In this document: positions 54,997 through 64,000 of the stretch, in pieces | How positions within the stretch are numbered: the first letter of the stretch is position 1 | Layout: every line of letters starts with the position of its first letter | Source of the DNA: Sneathia sanguinegens | GTDB lineage: Bacteria; Fusobacteriota; Fusobacteriia; Fusobacteriales; Leptotrichiaceae | Strand: one strand, 5' to 3' | DNA: 64,000 nucleotides | Assembly: GCF_042033325.1 (NCBI RefSeq) | Contig: NZ_CP160095.1 | Program-made: the position numbers and the translations under genes | The notes under the pieces: generated by a model | Databases searched by the model: none | Told to the model about the DNA's origin: nothing | What the model saw: the letters and a program-made list of their open reading frames with translations, nothing else

Positions 54997-55602
54997 ATGT
55001 CATATTATGCTTATTATTTAATAAAAGAACAAAAAAGTGGTGTTGTTAACACCTGGGAAGAATGCAAAAATTTAACTACTAATAAAAAGAGTAGATATAA
55101 GAAATTTTCAACTCTTTCTTCTGCAAAAGAATGGATAAAAAATGGTTGTATTTATGAAAAAAAAGAAAATATTTATCCAAGTCTTGACGAAAATGCAATA
55201 TACTTTGATGCAGGAACTGGTCGTGGAATTGGTGTAGAAGTAAGAGTTACTAATATAAATAGGCAATCTATTTTGTCTAAAATTATTCCAGAAAATTTAA
55301 TAAATAAATATGGTAATTATCAAGTTGCAAAAAATAGAACCAATAATTTTGGTGAATTAACTGGAGCTTTTTTTGCTTTAAAATTAGCACTAAAATATAA
55401 TATAAAATTAATTTGTGGTGATAGTAAATTAGTTATAGATTATTGGATTAATTGTAGATATAATAAAGCAAACATTGATAGTGATACTATAGAATTAATT
55501 GAAAAAACTAATAAATTATATATTGAATATAAACTTAAAGGCGGAAAAATATCTAGAATTTCTGGAGATATAAATCCTGCTGATTTAGGTTTTCATAAAT
55601 AG
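54997..55602 (+). CDS. rnhA: ribonuclease HI with N-terminal RNA/DNA-hybrid-binding domain
   Basis: A 201-residue protein. Residues 1-50 (AYYLIKEQKSGVVNTWEEC, then KKFSTLSSAKEWI) match the hybrid-binding/viroplasmin-like domain of eukaryotic-type RNase H1. The catalytic domain shows the four acidic residues: YFDAGTG, NNFGELTGA, CGDSKLVIDYW and GDINPADLGFHK. It degrades RNA in RNA-DNA hybrids. It sits tightly between the HMA gene and miaB; its stop touches the miaB ribosome site. Confidence 0.92.
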   Translation: MSYYAYYLIKEQKSGVVNTWEECKNLTTNKKSRYKKFSTLSSAKEWIKNGCIYEKKENIYPSLDENAIYFDAGTGRGIGVEVRVTNINRQSILSKIIPENLINKYGNYQVAKNRTNNFGELTGAFFALKLALKYNIKLICGDSKLVIDYWINCRYNKANIDSDTIELIEKTNKLYIEYKLKGGKISRISGDINPADLGFHK

Positions 55603-55611
55603 GAGTTGTCT

Positions 55612-56952
55612 ATGAGTATAAGAAAAGCACATATAATAACTTATGGTTGTCAAATGAACTATAATGAAAGTGCAAAAATGTCTAATATGTTACAAGATAT
55701 AGGTTACGACATGGTTGAAGAAGCTGAAGATGCTGATTTAGTTTTAATAAATACTTGCACAGTTAGAGAAGGTGCTGCAAGTAAAGTATATAGTGAACTT
55801 GGTAGATTAAAAGAAATAAAAGAAAATAAAAATGACTTTATAATTGGTGTTACAGGTTGTCTAGCACAAGAAGAAAAAGAAAACTTTATAAAGCGTACAC
55901 CCTATGTTGATTTAGTTATTGGAAATCAAAATATTGCAATGTTACCAGATTTAATTGATGGTATCGTAAAAAATGAAATAAATAATATTGTTATGGTCAA
56001 TAACAAAGATGTATTACCTAAAAGAGTCGATGCTGACTTTGGAAATGATATCTCTGCTTCTATAGCAATAAGCTATGGTTGCAATAATTATTGTACTTTT
56101 TGTATAGTTCCTCATGTTCGTGGTAGAGAAAGATCTGTTCCTTTAGATGAAATTTTAAGTGATGTTAGAAAATATACAAAAAAAGGATATAAGGAAATAC
56201 TATTCTTAGGTCAAAATGTTAATTCTTATGGAAATGATTTAAGAAAAGATGAAAAAACTAGCTTTGCAAATCTACTAAGAGAAAGTGCAAATATTGAAGG
56301 TAATTTCTGGATAAAATATATATCTCCTCATCCAAAAGATTTTACAGATGATGTTATTAAAGTTATAAAAGAAAATCCAAAAATTTCAAGAATGCTACAT
56401 TTACCTCTACAATCTGGTTCAAGTAAAATATTAAAAAAAATGAAAAGAGGTTACACTAAAGAACAATATCTTGAATTAGCCTTTAAAATAAAAAAAGAAA
56501 TACCTGATATTGCCTTAACTACAGATATTATAGTTGGTTTCCCTGGAGAAACCGATGAAGATTTTAAAGAAACTTTAGAAGTTGTTGAAAAAGTTGGCTT
56601 TGAAAATGCTTTTATGTTCATGTATTCTAAGCGTAAAAATACGCCAGCTAGTTCATATAAAAATCAAATTAGTGATGAAATAAAAAATCAAAGACTAAAA
56701 ACTCTTATGAATATGCAAGATAAAATTGCATATAATTTAAGCCAAAAATATATAGGTAAAGTTGTTAAAGTCCTTGTTGAAGGTGAAAGTAAAAAGAATA
56801 AAGATATGCTTTATGGACGAACATCTACACACAAAATTGTACTATTTCCAAAAGAAAATATGGATATTTTAAAAGGTCATTTTGTAAATGTAGAAATAAC
56901 ACATACCAATACTTGGACTTTATATGGAAATTTGAAAAAGAAGGTGAAATAG
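55612..56952 (+). CDS. miaB: tRNA-2-methylthio-N6-dimethylallyladenosine synthase
   Basis: A 446-residue radical SAM methylthiotransferase. It has an N-terminal UPF0004 domain (TYGCQMNYNESAKM, LINTCTVREGA, VTGCLAQEE) with three cysteines for one cluster, the radical SAM motif CNNYCTFC (in SYGCNNYCTFCIVPHVRGRE), and a C-terminal TRAM domain. It adds the methylthio group to i6A37 of tRNAs. The ATG at 55612 follows AGGAG. Its last base is the first base of the rho start codon. Confidence 0.96.
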   Translation: MSIRKAHIITYGCQMNYNESAKMSNMLQDIGYDMVEEAEDADLVLINTCTVREGAASKVYSELGRLKEIKENKNDFIIGVTGCLAQEEKENFIKRTPYVDLVIGNQNIAMLPDLIDGIVKNEINNIVMVNNKDVLPKRVDADFGNDISASIAISYGCNNYCTFCIVPHVRGRERSVPLDEILSDVRKYTKKGYKEILFLGQNVNSYGNDLRKDEKTSFANLLRESANIEGNFWIKYISPHPKDFTDDVIKVIKENPKISRMLHLPLQSGSSKILKKMKRGYTKEQYLELAFKIKKEIPDIALTTDIIVGFPGETDEDFKETLEVVEKVGFENAFMFMYSKRKNTPASSYKNQISDEIKNQRLKTLMNMQDKIAYNLSQKYIGKVVKVLVEGESKKNKDMLYGRTSTHKIVLFPKENMDILKGHFVNVEITHTNTWTLYGNLKKKVK

Positions 56953-58184
56953 TGGACGAATTATTAAAATATAAAACAACTAAGCTTAGAGAAATTGCAA
57001 AAGAACATGGAATTGAAAATTACAAGTCTATGATAAGAGAAGACCTAATTAATAATATCTGTGTTCAATTAGCAAAAGAAGAAGGAAAATTATATACTGT
57101 TGGAACACTTGATATAATGAATGATGGTTATGGTTTTTTAAGAAATACAGATCTTAATGCCGATGTTTATGTTTCTATATCACAAATAAAAAAAATTGCC
57201 CTAAGACAAGGTGATGTTATTTGTGGTGAAATAAGAGTTCCTATAGGTACTGAAAAAAATTATGGTCTAATAAAAATTCAATTTATAAATAGTGATACTA
57301 TTGATAAAGCTCTTAATAGACCTGTTTTTGATGAATTAATACCTGCTTATCCAAATGAAAAAATAAAATTAGGCGAAGGTGAAATTTCATCAAGATTAAT
57401 TGATCTTATTGCTCCTATAGGTAAAGGTCAAAGAGGACTTATAGTTGCTCCTCCAAAAGGAGGTAAAACTGTGCTATTGACTACACTGGCAAATGATATT
57501 ATAAAATATAATAAGGACATTGATGTTTGGATTCTTTTAATAGACGAAAGACCAGAAGAAGTTACCGATATAAAAGAAAATGTCAAAGAAGCTGAAGTAT
57601 ATTCTGCAACTTTTGACGAAGATCCTAATATTCATATCAAAGTTACAGAAAAAGTATTAGAAGCTGCAAAATTAGAGGTTGAAAAGGGGAAAAATATTGT
57701 AATACTAATGGATAGTTTAACAAGACTTGCAAGATCATACAATATTGTTATTCCATCAAGTGGTAAAATAATAAGTGGTGGTATAGATCCAAAAGCTTTA
57801 TATATGCCAAAAAAATTCCTTGGAGCAGCTAGAAATATACGGAAAGGTGGTAGTCTTACAATAATTGCAACAGCTCTTATTGATACTGGTAGTCGTATGG
57901 ACGAAGTCATATTTGAAGAATTCAAGGGAACTGCAAATATGGAAATAATTCTTGATAGAACTTTACAACAATTACGCCTATTCCCTGCAATAGATATAAT
58001 AAAAAGTGGTACTAGACGAGAAGATTTACTTTATGCAAAAAAAGAATTAGATCTTATTTGGGCTTTAAGAAGAAAATTAATGAAATGTAATGAAGCTGAA
58101 GCATTAAAATATTTACTTGATTTACTTAAACAATATAGCACAAATGCTGAACTAATTGATAATATAAAATATGAATTAATGTAA
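56952..58184 (+). CDS. rho: transcription termination factor Rho
   Basis: A 410-residue hexameric RNA helicase. It has an N-terminal helical Rho_N domain (LREIAKEHGIENYKSM), a cold-shock RNA-binding domain (GYGFLRNTDLNADVYVSISQ) and the ATPase (APPKGGKTVLL Walker A, ILLIDERPEEVTD, NIVILMDSLTRLARSYN Walker B). The GTG start at 56952 overlaps the miaB stop by one base (TAGTG) and has AAGGTG upstream; an earlier ATG lies inside miaB. The length is typical without large insertions. Confidence 0.96.
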   Translation: MDELLKYKTTKLREIAKEHGIENYKSMIREDLINNICVQLAKEEGKLYTVGTLDIMNDGYGFLRNTDLNADVYVSISQIKKIALRQGDVICGEIRVPIGTEKNYGLIKIQFINSDTIDKALNRPVFDELIPAYPNEKIKLGEGEISSRLIDLIAPIGKGQRGLIVAPPKGGKTVLLTTLANDIIKYNKDIDVWILLIDERPEEVTDIKENVKEAEVYSATFDEDPNIHIKVTEKVLEAAKLEVEKGKNIVILMDSLTRLARSYNIVIPSSGKIISGGIDPKALYMPKKFLGAARNIRKGGSLTIIATALIDTGSRMDEVIFEEFKGTANMEIILDRTLQQLRLFPAIDIIKSGTRREDLLYAKKELDLIWALRRKLMKCNEAEALKYLLDLLKQYSTNAELIDNIKYELM

Positions 58185-58194
58185 TGAGGTGTAT

Positions 58195-59352
58195 ATGAAA
58201 ACATTTAAATATTTACTTATGCAGGCTCTATTTTTTGCCTGCTTTTGTGCTTTATTTGCTTTTGCAAATCCTTTTTTAAGTTCAAAAAATTTTTCCATAA
58301 CACAGATAGGTTTACTTATAACCTTATCTTCAATTTTTTCAGTTATTTCACAACCATATATTACTAATTGTATAGAAAAGTATAAAAAATTCACAGTAAA
58401 AAAATCTATATTGTTATTGACATATTTAACAATATTGTCTTTATTGATAATACTTATTAGTAACAATACTTTTATTTTATTTTTATGCTACGTAATAGCT
58501 TTAGGTTGTATTATGAGTATTCAAACTTTTATGTATCCCTTTATTTTCGAATACATTGATGAAGGATATAAAGTTAATTTTGGTTTTGCAAGAGGTATGG
58601 GTTCTGTTACCTATGCAGTTGTTTCACTAACTTTAGGCTTTTTCTCAAAAAAAAGTTTGAATTTTCTACCTGCTTTTTGCTTTATTACTTCATTTGCTCT
58701 ATTACTTGTAGTGTACTCATTTAAAAATTTAGAAAATAAAACTATTTCTAATAATAATTTAGAAAATGAAACTACTTCTTTTAAAGAATTTTATAAGAAA
58801 AATAAAAGTTTTTGCTATATTCTTTTAGGCTGTACCTTATTATTCTACACACATTCTGCCTTGAATACATATTTAAAAAATATTATGGAATATATTAATT
58901 GTGGAACTTATGAAGTTGGTGTCTGCTATATGCTTTCATCAATAATTGAGTTTCCTGTAATGACTGCAGTACCCTATCTACATAAAAAATTCAGTTATAA
59001 TTTCCTATTTGCTATATCAGCTATAGGTTTTACAACTAAATGTTTTTTTATCATGCTTGGAACTTTATTTAAAAGTATTAGTATAATTTATTTTGCACAA
59101 TTCTTTCAAATATTTGGTTTTGCCTTATACTTACCAGTATCACTTTATTACATATCTACAGTATTAGATAAAAAAGATGTTACAAAGGCTCAAGCATATT
59201 TAGGAATTGGCATTACTTTAGGTGGAATTCTAGGAAATTATATCAGTGCATATATTTTCCAAAGTTTATCTATATTTTACTTCTTAGCTTCTTGCTTTAT
59301 AATTACATTTATAGGAACTTTATTTATCACAACTAATACTAAAAAAAGTTAA
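58195..59352 (+). CDS. MFS transporter
   Basis: A 385-residue protein with about twelve hydrophobic segments. The start (YLLMQALFFACFCALFAFAN, then SITQIGLLITLSSIFSVISQP) resembles the MFS_1-like group that includes the 3-phenylpropionate permease. The cytoplasmic loop near residue 185 is rich in Asn and Glu. The substrate cannot be named. The ATG at 58195 follows TGAGGTG; it starts 10 bases after rho and 20 bases ahead of the EamA gene, so it is part of the same run. Confidence 0.85.
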   Translation: MKTFKYLLMQALFFACFCALFAFANPFLSSKNFSITQIGLLITLSSIFSVISQPYITNCIEKYKKFTVKKSILLLTYLTILSLLIILISNNTFILFLCYVIALGCIMSIQTFMYPFIFEYIDEGYKVNFGFARGMGSVTYAVVSLTLGFFSKKSLNFLPAFCFITSFALLLVVYSFKNLENKTISNNNLENETTSFKEFYKKNKSFCYILLGCTLLFYTHSALNTYLKNIMEYINCGTYEVGVCYMLSSIIEFPVMTAVPYLHKKFSYNFLFAISAIGFTTKCFFIMLGTLFKSISIIYFAQFFQIFGFALYLPVSLYYISTVLDKKDVTKAQAYLGIGITLGGILGNYISAYIFQSLSIFYFLASCFIITFIGTLFITTNTKKS

Positions 59353-59372
59353 TTTTGAAATGAGGTGTTATT

Positions 59373-60266
59373 TTGAACAAAAAATTTTTAGGTATATTTT
59401 TAGCAACAATTAGTTCTACTTTATGGGGAATCGGGGGCAATTTCACAGGATATATCTTTAAAAATTCAAATATTGACTATAGTTCATTAGTTTTTTTCAG
59501 AATGTTTATAGCTAGTATTATTTTCTTTATTCTAGGTTTTATAAAAGATGAACCAATTAAGGCTTTCGATATGATAAATAACAAAAAACGCTTTATACAG
59601 CTTATTATTTACTCATTTTTCGGTATGCTTGGAGTACAATTACCATTTTATGCAACTATAAAATACAGTTCTGCTCCTTTTGCAACTCTAATGCAATTTG
59701 GTTCGCCTATATTAGTTATACTATATATTTGTTTTAAATATAGGAAAAAACCTCAACTAAATGAAATTATTTGTACTTTTTTCATACTAATAGGTGTTTT
59801 CTTTGTAGTAACAAATGGAAAATTAAACAGTTTATCTGTCCAAGTTAATGCAATTTATTGGGGACTTATTACAGCCTTTGGTTATGCCTTTTATATAGTC
59901 TATGCAAAAAATTTTTTCTCATGGCCTACTTCATTTTTAATGGCTTATGGTATGTTATTTGGTTCAATTTTCATATTACCTATAACAAATTTTAAAATTT
60001 CAATTAGCTGTCTTAGTCATTCTAATATATTATTCTCATTTATTATGGTCTTGACTATAGGAACAGTTATTCCTTTCTATTTATTAATAGAAAGTTCAAG
60101 ATATATTAATCCTAAGCTTACTTGTATGCTTAGTGTAGCTGAACCTATTGTTTCTTTATTAGTTTCCATAATATTTATGCATGAACATTTTGGTTTGTAC
60201 CAATTTATTGGAATACTTATTATAATATTTTCAATATTTGTAGTTACATCTACTACAAAAGATTAA
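59373..60266 (+). CDS. EamA-family (DMT) transporter
   Basis: A 297-residue protein with ten hydrophobic segments in two EamA halves (first SSTLWGIGGNFTGYIFK... to FVVTNGK; second from YWGLITAFGYAFYIVYAK). The second half has the typical late SVAEPIVSLLVSIIFMHE segment. DMT transporters export or import small metabolites; no specific substrate is evident. The start is TTG at 59373 with GAGGTG upstream. A terminator follows. Confidence 0.88.
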   Translation: MNKKFLGIFLATISSTLWGIGGNFTGYIFKNSNIDYSSLVFFRMFIASIIFFILGFIKDEPIKAFDMINNKKRFIQLIIYSFFGMLGVQLPFYATIKYSSAPFATLMQFGSPILVILYICFKYRKKPQLNEIICTFFILIGVFFVVTNGKLNSLSVQVNAIYWGLITAFGYAFYIVYAKNFFSWPTSFLMAYGMLFGSIFILPITNFKISISCLSHSNILFSFIMVLTIGTVIPFYLLIESSRYINPKLTCMLSVAEPIVSLLVSIIFMHEHFGLYQFIGILIIIFSIFVVTSTTKD

Positions 60267-60276
60267 TAATTTAAAT

Positions 60277-60318
60277 TCTTACTTTATTAAGAAAGTTAAG
60301 AATTTTTTTTTTATTTCT
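60277..60318 (+). terminator. terminator after the EamA gene
   Basis: AAATTCTTA...TTT pairs with AAA...TTAAGAATTT, then a run of T residues. Confidence 0.75.
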
Positions 60319-60387
60319 TTATCCTCAAACTTTACAATTTTTTTCAAAAATGCTAAGCTATATTAGCAAAGTAGAAGGAGAAAAAAA

Positions 60388-61863
60388 ATGAAAATTGGAT
60401 TTGATCACGAAAAATATCTTACAGAACAATCTAAGTACATTTTGGAAAGAGTTAATGAGTACGACAAACTTTATATTGAATTTGGAGGAAAATTATTTTC
60501 TGATTTACATGCAAAAAGGGTTTTACCTGGCTTTAAAAAAGATGCTAAAGTAGAACTTTTACATAAACTTAAGGATAAATTAGAAGTTATTATCTGTGTT
60601 TATTCTGGAGATATTGAACGGAATAAATTAAGAGGTGACCTAGGTATCACTTATGATCTTGAAGTTTTACGTATAATTGACGATTTACATGCAAATGATT
60701 TACAAGTTAATAGTGTCGTTATTACAAGATATACTGGACAACCCTCAGCAAAAATTTTTAAACAAAAATTGGAAAGTCGTGGTATAAAAGTATATATCTT
60801 TGAACCAACTATGGGATATCCTAATGATATTGATGTTATCGTTAGTGAAGAAGGTTTTGGTCAAAGACCATATATTAAAACTACAAAACCTATTGTAGTT
60901 GTTACTGCCCCAGGTCCTGGTTCAGGTAAATTAGCAACTTGTTTGGCACAACTATATAATGAACATAAACATGGTGTTAATGTTGGATATGCTAAATTCG
61001 AAACTTTCCCAGTTTGGAATTTACCACTTAAACATCCTTTAAATATAGCTTATGAAGCAGCTACAGTTGACTTAAAAGATGTTAATATGATAGATACATT
61101 CCACTTGAATGCCTATGGAATAAATGCTGTTAATTACAATAGAGATATTGAAGCTTTCCCTATTTTAAAAAGAATAATTGAAAAAATAAAGGGTTATGCT
61201 ATTTATAAGTCACCTACAGATATGGGTGTAAATAGACTTGCGACTGGTATCATTGACGATGAAGTAGTTAAAAAAGCTTCATGTGATGAAATTATTCGTA
61301 GAATGTTTAAAACTGCCTGTGAATATAAAAAGGGATATGTAGATCTTGATGTTTCAAATAGAGCAAAAATGATAATGGAAGAACTTAATTTAAAAGAAAC
61401 TGATAGACCTTGTGTAATTCCAGCAAGGGAAAAAGCTGAAAAATCTGGTTTCCCTTCAATGGCAATTGAATTAGATAATGGAAAAATAATTACAGGTAGA
61501 ACTACTGAAATTATGGAAGCTGCAGCCTCTGCAATATTAAATGCAATAAAATATTTAGCAAATATTGATGAAAATTTACATTTAATTGCTCCCGCTGTAC
61601 TAACTCCTATTTTAAAATTAAAAAAGGAAAATCTAGCTTATGTAAATGCAATTTTAACTGTTGAAGAAGTCTTAATTGCTCTTTCAATTTCAGCTACTAC
61701 TAATCCTAGTGCTGCTCTTGCATTACAAATGTTACCAAAATTAAAACATGCTCAAGCTCATTCAACAACTATTTTACCAACTAAGCTAGAACAATTATTT
61801 ACAAAACTTGAAATTGATGTAACAGCTGATCCTGTATTTGCTACAGATAAGCTATATTATTAA
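60388..61863 (+). CDS. DUF1846 protein
   Basis: A 491-residue protein of the conserved DUF1846 family (starts IGFDHEKYLTEQSKYILERV, in full family style). A glycine-rich segment VTAPGPGSGKLATCLAQLY (about residue 172) looks like a nucleotide-binding loop. Conserved blocks include VGYAKFETFPVWNLPLKHPL, YNRDIEAFPILKRI and SPTDMGVNR. Family members are soluble, widespread in anaerobic Firmicutes and Fusobacteria, and have no assigned reaction that I know. The gene has its own AGAAGGAG site and is closed by a strong terminator. Confidence 0.9.
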   Translation: MKIGFDHEKYLTEQSKYILERVNEYDKLYIEFGGKLFSDLHAKRVLPGFKKDAKVELLHKLKDKLEVIICVYSGDIERNKLRGDLGITYDLEVLRIIDDLHANDLQVNSVVITRYTGQPSAKIFKQKLESRGIKVYIFEPTMGYPNDIDVIVSEEGFGQRPYIKTTKPIVVVTAPGPGSGKLATCLAQLYNEHKHGVNVGYAKFETFPVWNLPLKHPLNIAYEAATVDLKDVNMIDTFHLNAYGINAVNYNRDIEAFPILKRIIEKIKGYAIYKSPTDMGVNRLATGIIDDEVVKKASCDEIIRRMFKTACEYKKGYVDLDVSNRAKMIMEELNLKETDRPCVIPAREKAEKSGFPSMAIELDNGKIITGRTTEIMEAAASAILNAIKYLANIDENLHLIAPAVLTPILKLKKENLAYVNAILTVEEVLIALSISATTNPSAALALQMLPKLKHAQAHSTTILPTKLEQLFTKLEIDVTADPVFATDKLYY

Positions 61864-61869
61864 TAAAAA

Positions 61870-61895
61870 ATGCCTTGCTTTGCAAGGCATATTTT
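61870..61895. terminator. bidirectional terminator
   Basis: ATGCCTTGC-TTT-GCAAGGCAT, flanked by A and T runs, between the convergent DUF1846 and adhesin genes. The 9-bp stem is perfect. Confidence 0.9.
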
Positions 61896-61907
61896 TATGT
61901 CCGATAA

Positions 61908-64000
61908 TTATTTCTTAAGCAATTTCATAAGAAGTTCCTTAATCTCTTTATTTTCTTTTTTCAATGCTTCAATTTCTTTTTGTTGTACACTACTATCATA
62001 AATTTCCCCAAAAACAACTCCTATACCTAAACCAAGACCTAAGTTTCCTTTAGTATTTACAGTTCCATTTAATCTATATGTTAATCTTCTATTCTTTGTT
62101 ATACCACTCAAACCTATAGCTACAGCATGTTCTGAACCATAAGTACCATATGCTGCTGAAAGTCCTGCTGAACTTGATACATTTTGTGTTAAACTAGACA
62201 TAGCCATACAATTAGCTATACCACTTAATGCCATATCTGTTTTCTTATCCATATTTTCAATTTGTTTTTTCATTTCTTTACTCATTTGAGCATCTTTACC
62301 ATTTTCGCCTTTTAATGAATTTAGGAAATCAGATACTGTTAATTTATCTAAACTCTTACCATGTTTATCTGCATATTCAACAGCTTTATCTGATGTTGCC
62401 CATATATCATAAGCACTCTTACCATTTTTTCCTGGTTTTCCTGGTTCTCCAGCTTTCAATTTAATTTTATCTATTTCATCTTTTAATTGTTTAACATTTA
62501 CTGCATCAGTATCGTCTTTACCTTCTGCAACAAATTTTATTTGTCTTTGAGTATTACTATTACCGATTGAAACTGCATTTGTTACTGGTGTACTACTATC
62601 TCCAAACACTATTGCATTATTAATACCATCTATTGTTACGTTACTTCCAAATACTAAGTTTTGATTACCCTTAACCTTATTATTATATCCCATAACTTGA
62701 TTCATTTCGCCTGTTACTTGTGATAATTGACCAATATTTGTATTATTTTTCCCTGTTGTTAATAAATCAACACCGAATGAAATACTATTTTCTCCAACTG
62801 TTTTAGTTCCTTTACCCATTGCTATTGCATTATCACCAACAGCTAAGGTATCAGTACCATAAGCTATATTATCCTTTCCCAAATTTCTTAAATCATATAA
62901 GGTTAGAGCATCTTTTAGTGCCTTTAATCTTTCTTTATTTTCTTTTAATGTATTAGTCATTTGTTCTATTTCAGCTTTTACTTGTTCATATTCCCTTGAT
63001 AAAATTAAATCTTGTTCACTAGGATTTATTCCTTTAGCATTTCTCTCTGCTTGTTCATATTCAGATTTCATTCTATCTATTTTTTCTTGTCTTTCTTTTA
63101 TAGCGTTCTTATTTACTCCTAAAGCTTGTTCTAATTCATTAGTTAATTTTTCTGTTGTTATCTTATTCTTATTTAAAACATCATCTATATTTTCTTTTCT
63201 CCATTCATTTATAAACTTATCACAAATTTTAGATAATAATTCACCGGTATTCTCTAATTCTTCACCAAATAATTCCTTATACTTTGCTTTTATTACTTCT
63301 ATATTCGTATCTAATTTTTGCTGTCTTTTATTTATGCATTCTCTTTTCTTATCTAGCCATGTAACATCATGTGTTTGTTCATATTCCCATTGGTCATGTG
63401 TTATTTCATAATCTAAATCAACCAATTCAAATTTCATATCAGTTACCATATTGAATAAAATTGTAGATTTTCCATTAGTTAAAGTGTCAAATTTACCAAC
63501 AAATTCATTTCCAATTCTTTTATTAACATCATATATTTGATTTTTCCAATCATCTTTAGCACTCTTCCATAGATCATAATCTGTTTGATTAGTTATATCT
63601 ACATTAATATCTTTTACTGTTGTTACTGGTTTACCATTATACATATATTCTGAATTATTAACAATTCCAATTTCACCACTTATACTGTAATTGCCTAAAT
63701 ATCTATAATATGCATCACAATTCATTGCATTACTATAAGATAAAGTGTCATAACTAATTGGCATACTTTCATCATAAATACTCCTACAATATATAACTAT
63801 ATCTTTTAAATCTCTCTTTAAAAAATTTGCTTCAATTTTATTATATATATTATTTATTTTGCCATTTGGTAAATTAGTAGACCCATATATACAATTACTT
63901 AATATTTTATTCATTCTCAAATCACCAAGTGCCTTATAATAACTAGTTATATAGTCTTTATAGAACTCTTTACTTAAATTTAAGGTAGTACCTTGTTCTA
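61908..64000 (-). CDS. trimeric autotransporter adhesin, 5' end outside the window
   Basis: The minus-strand frame is open from the right edge (base 64000) to 61908. The visible ATG at 63914 has no signal peptide after it, so the gene starts outside. The visible part (about 697 residues) has a globular unknown region, a long coiled coil (about residues 200-340 of the part after 63920), YadA head repeats (TLAVGDNAIAMGKGTKTVGE), a neck (AEGKDDTDAVNVKQLKDE), a GEPGKPGKNGKSAYDIW segment of a collagen-like/surface type, and the YadA anchor (SAAYGTYGSEHAVAIGLSG). After the anchor comes a 25-residue coiled coil ending KELLMKLLKK. It is a second, smaller adhesin. Confidence 0.9.
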   Translation of the reverse strand, partial: EQGTTLNLSKEFYKDYITSYYKALGDLRMNKILSNCIYGSTNLPNGKINNIYNKIEANFLKRDLKDIVIYCRSIYDESMPISYDTLSYSNAMNCDAYYRYLGNYSISGEIGIVNNSEYMYNGKPVTTVKDINVDITNQTDYDLWKSAKDDWKNQIYDVNKRIGNEFVGKFDTLTNGKSTILFNMVTDMKFELVDLDYEITHDQWEYEQTHDVTWLDKKRECINKRQQKLDTNIEVIKAKYKELFGEELENTGELLSKICDKFINEWRKENIDDVLNKNKITTEKLTNELEQALGVNKNAIKERQEKIDRMKSEYEQAERNAKGINPSEQDLILSREYEQVKAEIEQMTNTLKENKERLKALKDALTLYDLRNLGKDNIAYGTDTLAVGDNAIAMGKGTKTVGENSISFGVDLLTTGKNNTNIGQLSQVTGEMNQVMGYNNKVKGNQNLVFGSNVTIDGINNAIVFGDSSTPVTNAVSIGNSNTQRQIKFVAEGKDDTDAVNVKQLKDEIDKIKLKAGEPGKPGKNGKSAYDIWATSDKAVEYADKHGKSLDKLTVSDFLNSLKGENGKDAQMSKEMKKQIENMDKKTDMALSGIANCMAMSSLTQNVSSSAGLSAAYGTYGSEHAVAIGLSGITKNRRLTYRLNGTVNTKGNLGLGLGIGVVFGEIYDSSVQQKEIEALKKENKEIKELLMKLLKK

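Noticed and set aside
1..64000. tRNA, rRNA and riboswitches
   Set aside because: No cloverleaf, rRNA segment or recognised riboswitch core was noticed by eye; a covariance search would be needed to exclude small RNAs.

Overview
The window is AT-rich bacterial chromosome. The strongest pointers are to Fusobacteriota, probably Leptotrichiaceae such as Sneathia or Streptobacillus: giant YadA-type trimeric autotransporter adhesins with an extended signal peptide and a C-terminal coiled coil, a lipoprotein-like serine-protease autotransporter, a one-chain pyruvate:ferredoxin oxidoreductase, a DUF1846 protein, and an mraZ-rsmH-ftsL-like cluster preceded by four MraZ boxes. The genus is inferred from gene content only. 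No rRNA, tRNA or CRISPR array was seen.

Layout. (1) 71-5583: a heterodimeric ABC exporter divergent from an AraC regulator, then two small unknown genes. (2) About 5690-22660: an accessory island made of layers of mobile debris. It holds a group II intron reverse-transcriptase remnant, two nearly identical copies of an XRE regulator locus (7103-7594 and 18511-19004) bracketing about 11 kb, a large SF1 helicase, decayed mobilisation genes beside an oriT-like inverted repeat, an apparently solitary Dam-type methylase, a compact controller/restriction/methylase operon, an IS30-type remnant, a beheaded DUF2075 gene, an XRE plus membrane-protein pair with three phased operators, truncated RhuM and ORF6N genes, and a two-gene toxin-antitoxin-like cassette between direct repeats. 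(3) 22665-42525: a surface-protein region with the subtilisin-like autotransporter, three small minus-strand genes, the 4268-residue adhesin with four 442-residue repeats, its overlapping 224-residue partner, and a dead adhesin 3' end. (4) 42602-54618, minus strand: ComEC-like and prepilin genes downstream of nifJ, an XRE-ImmA/IrrE pair, the mraZ cluster, a WYL regulator, a double-HTH AraC regulator and CstA. (5) 54777-61863, plus strand: a run from a metal-binding HMA protein through rnhA, miaB and rho to two transporters, then DUF1846. (6) A second adhesin enters at the right edge. Its reading frame is open to base 64000, so its 5' end lies outside.

How the parts relate. The adhesins, the protease autotransporter and the 224-residue partner form a host-interaction region. 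The island carries selfish or defence modules: restriction-modification, a TA-like pair, repressor/ImmA-like pairs and a helicase. Their different states of decay suggest repeated insertion at one site. Regions 4 and 5 look like ordinary housekeeping genes.

All assignments come from reading motifs and context by eye; no database search was run. Promoters and terminators are pattern matches. Family names given without a strong motif are marked as tentative.
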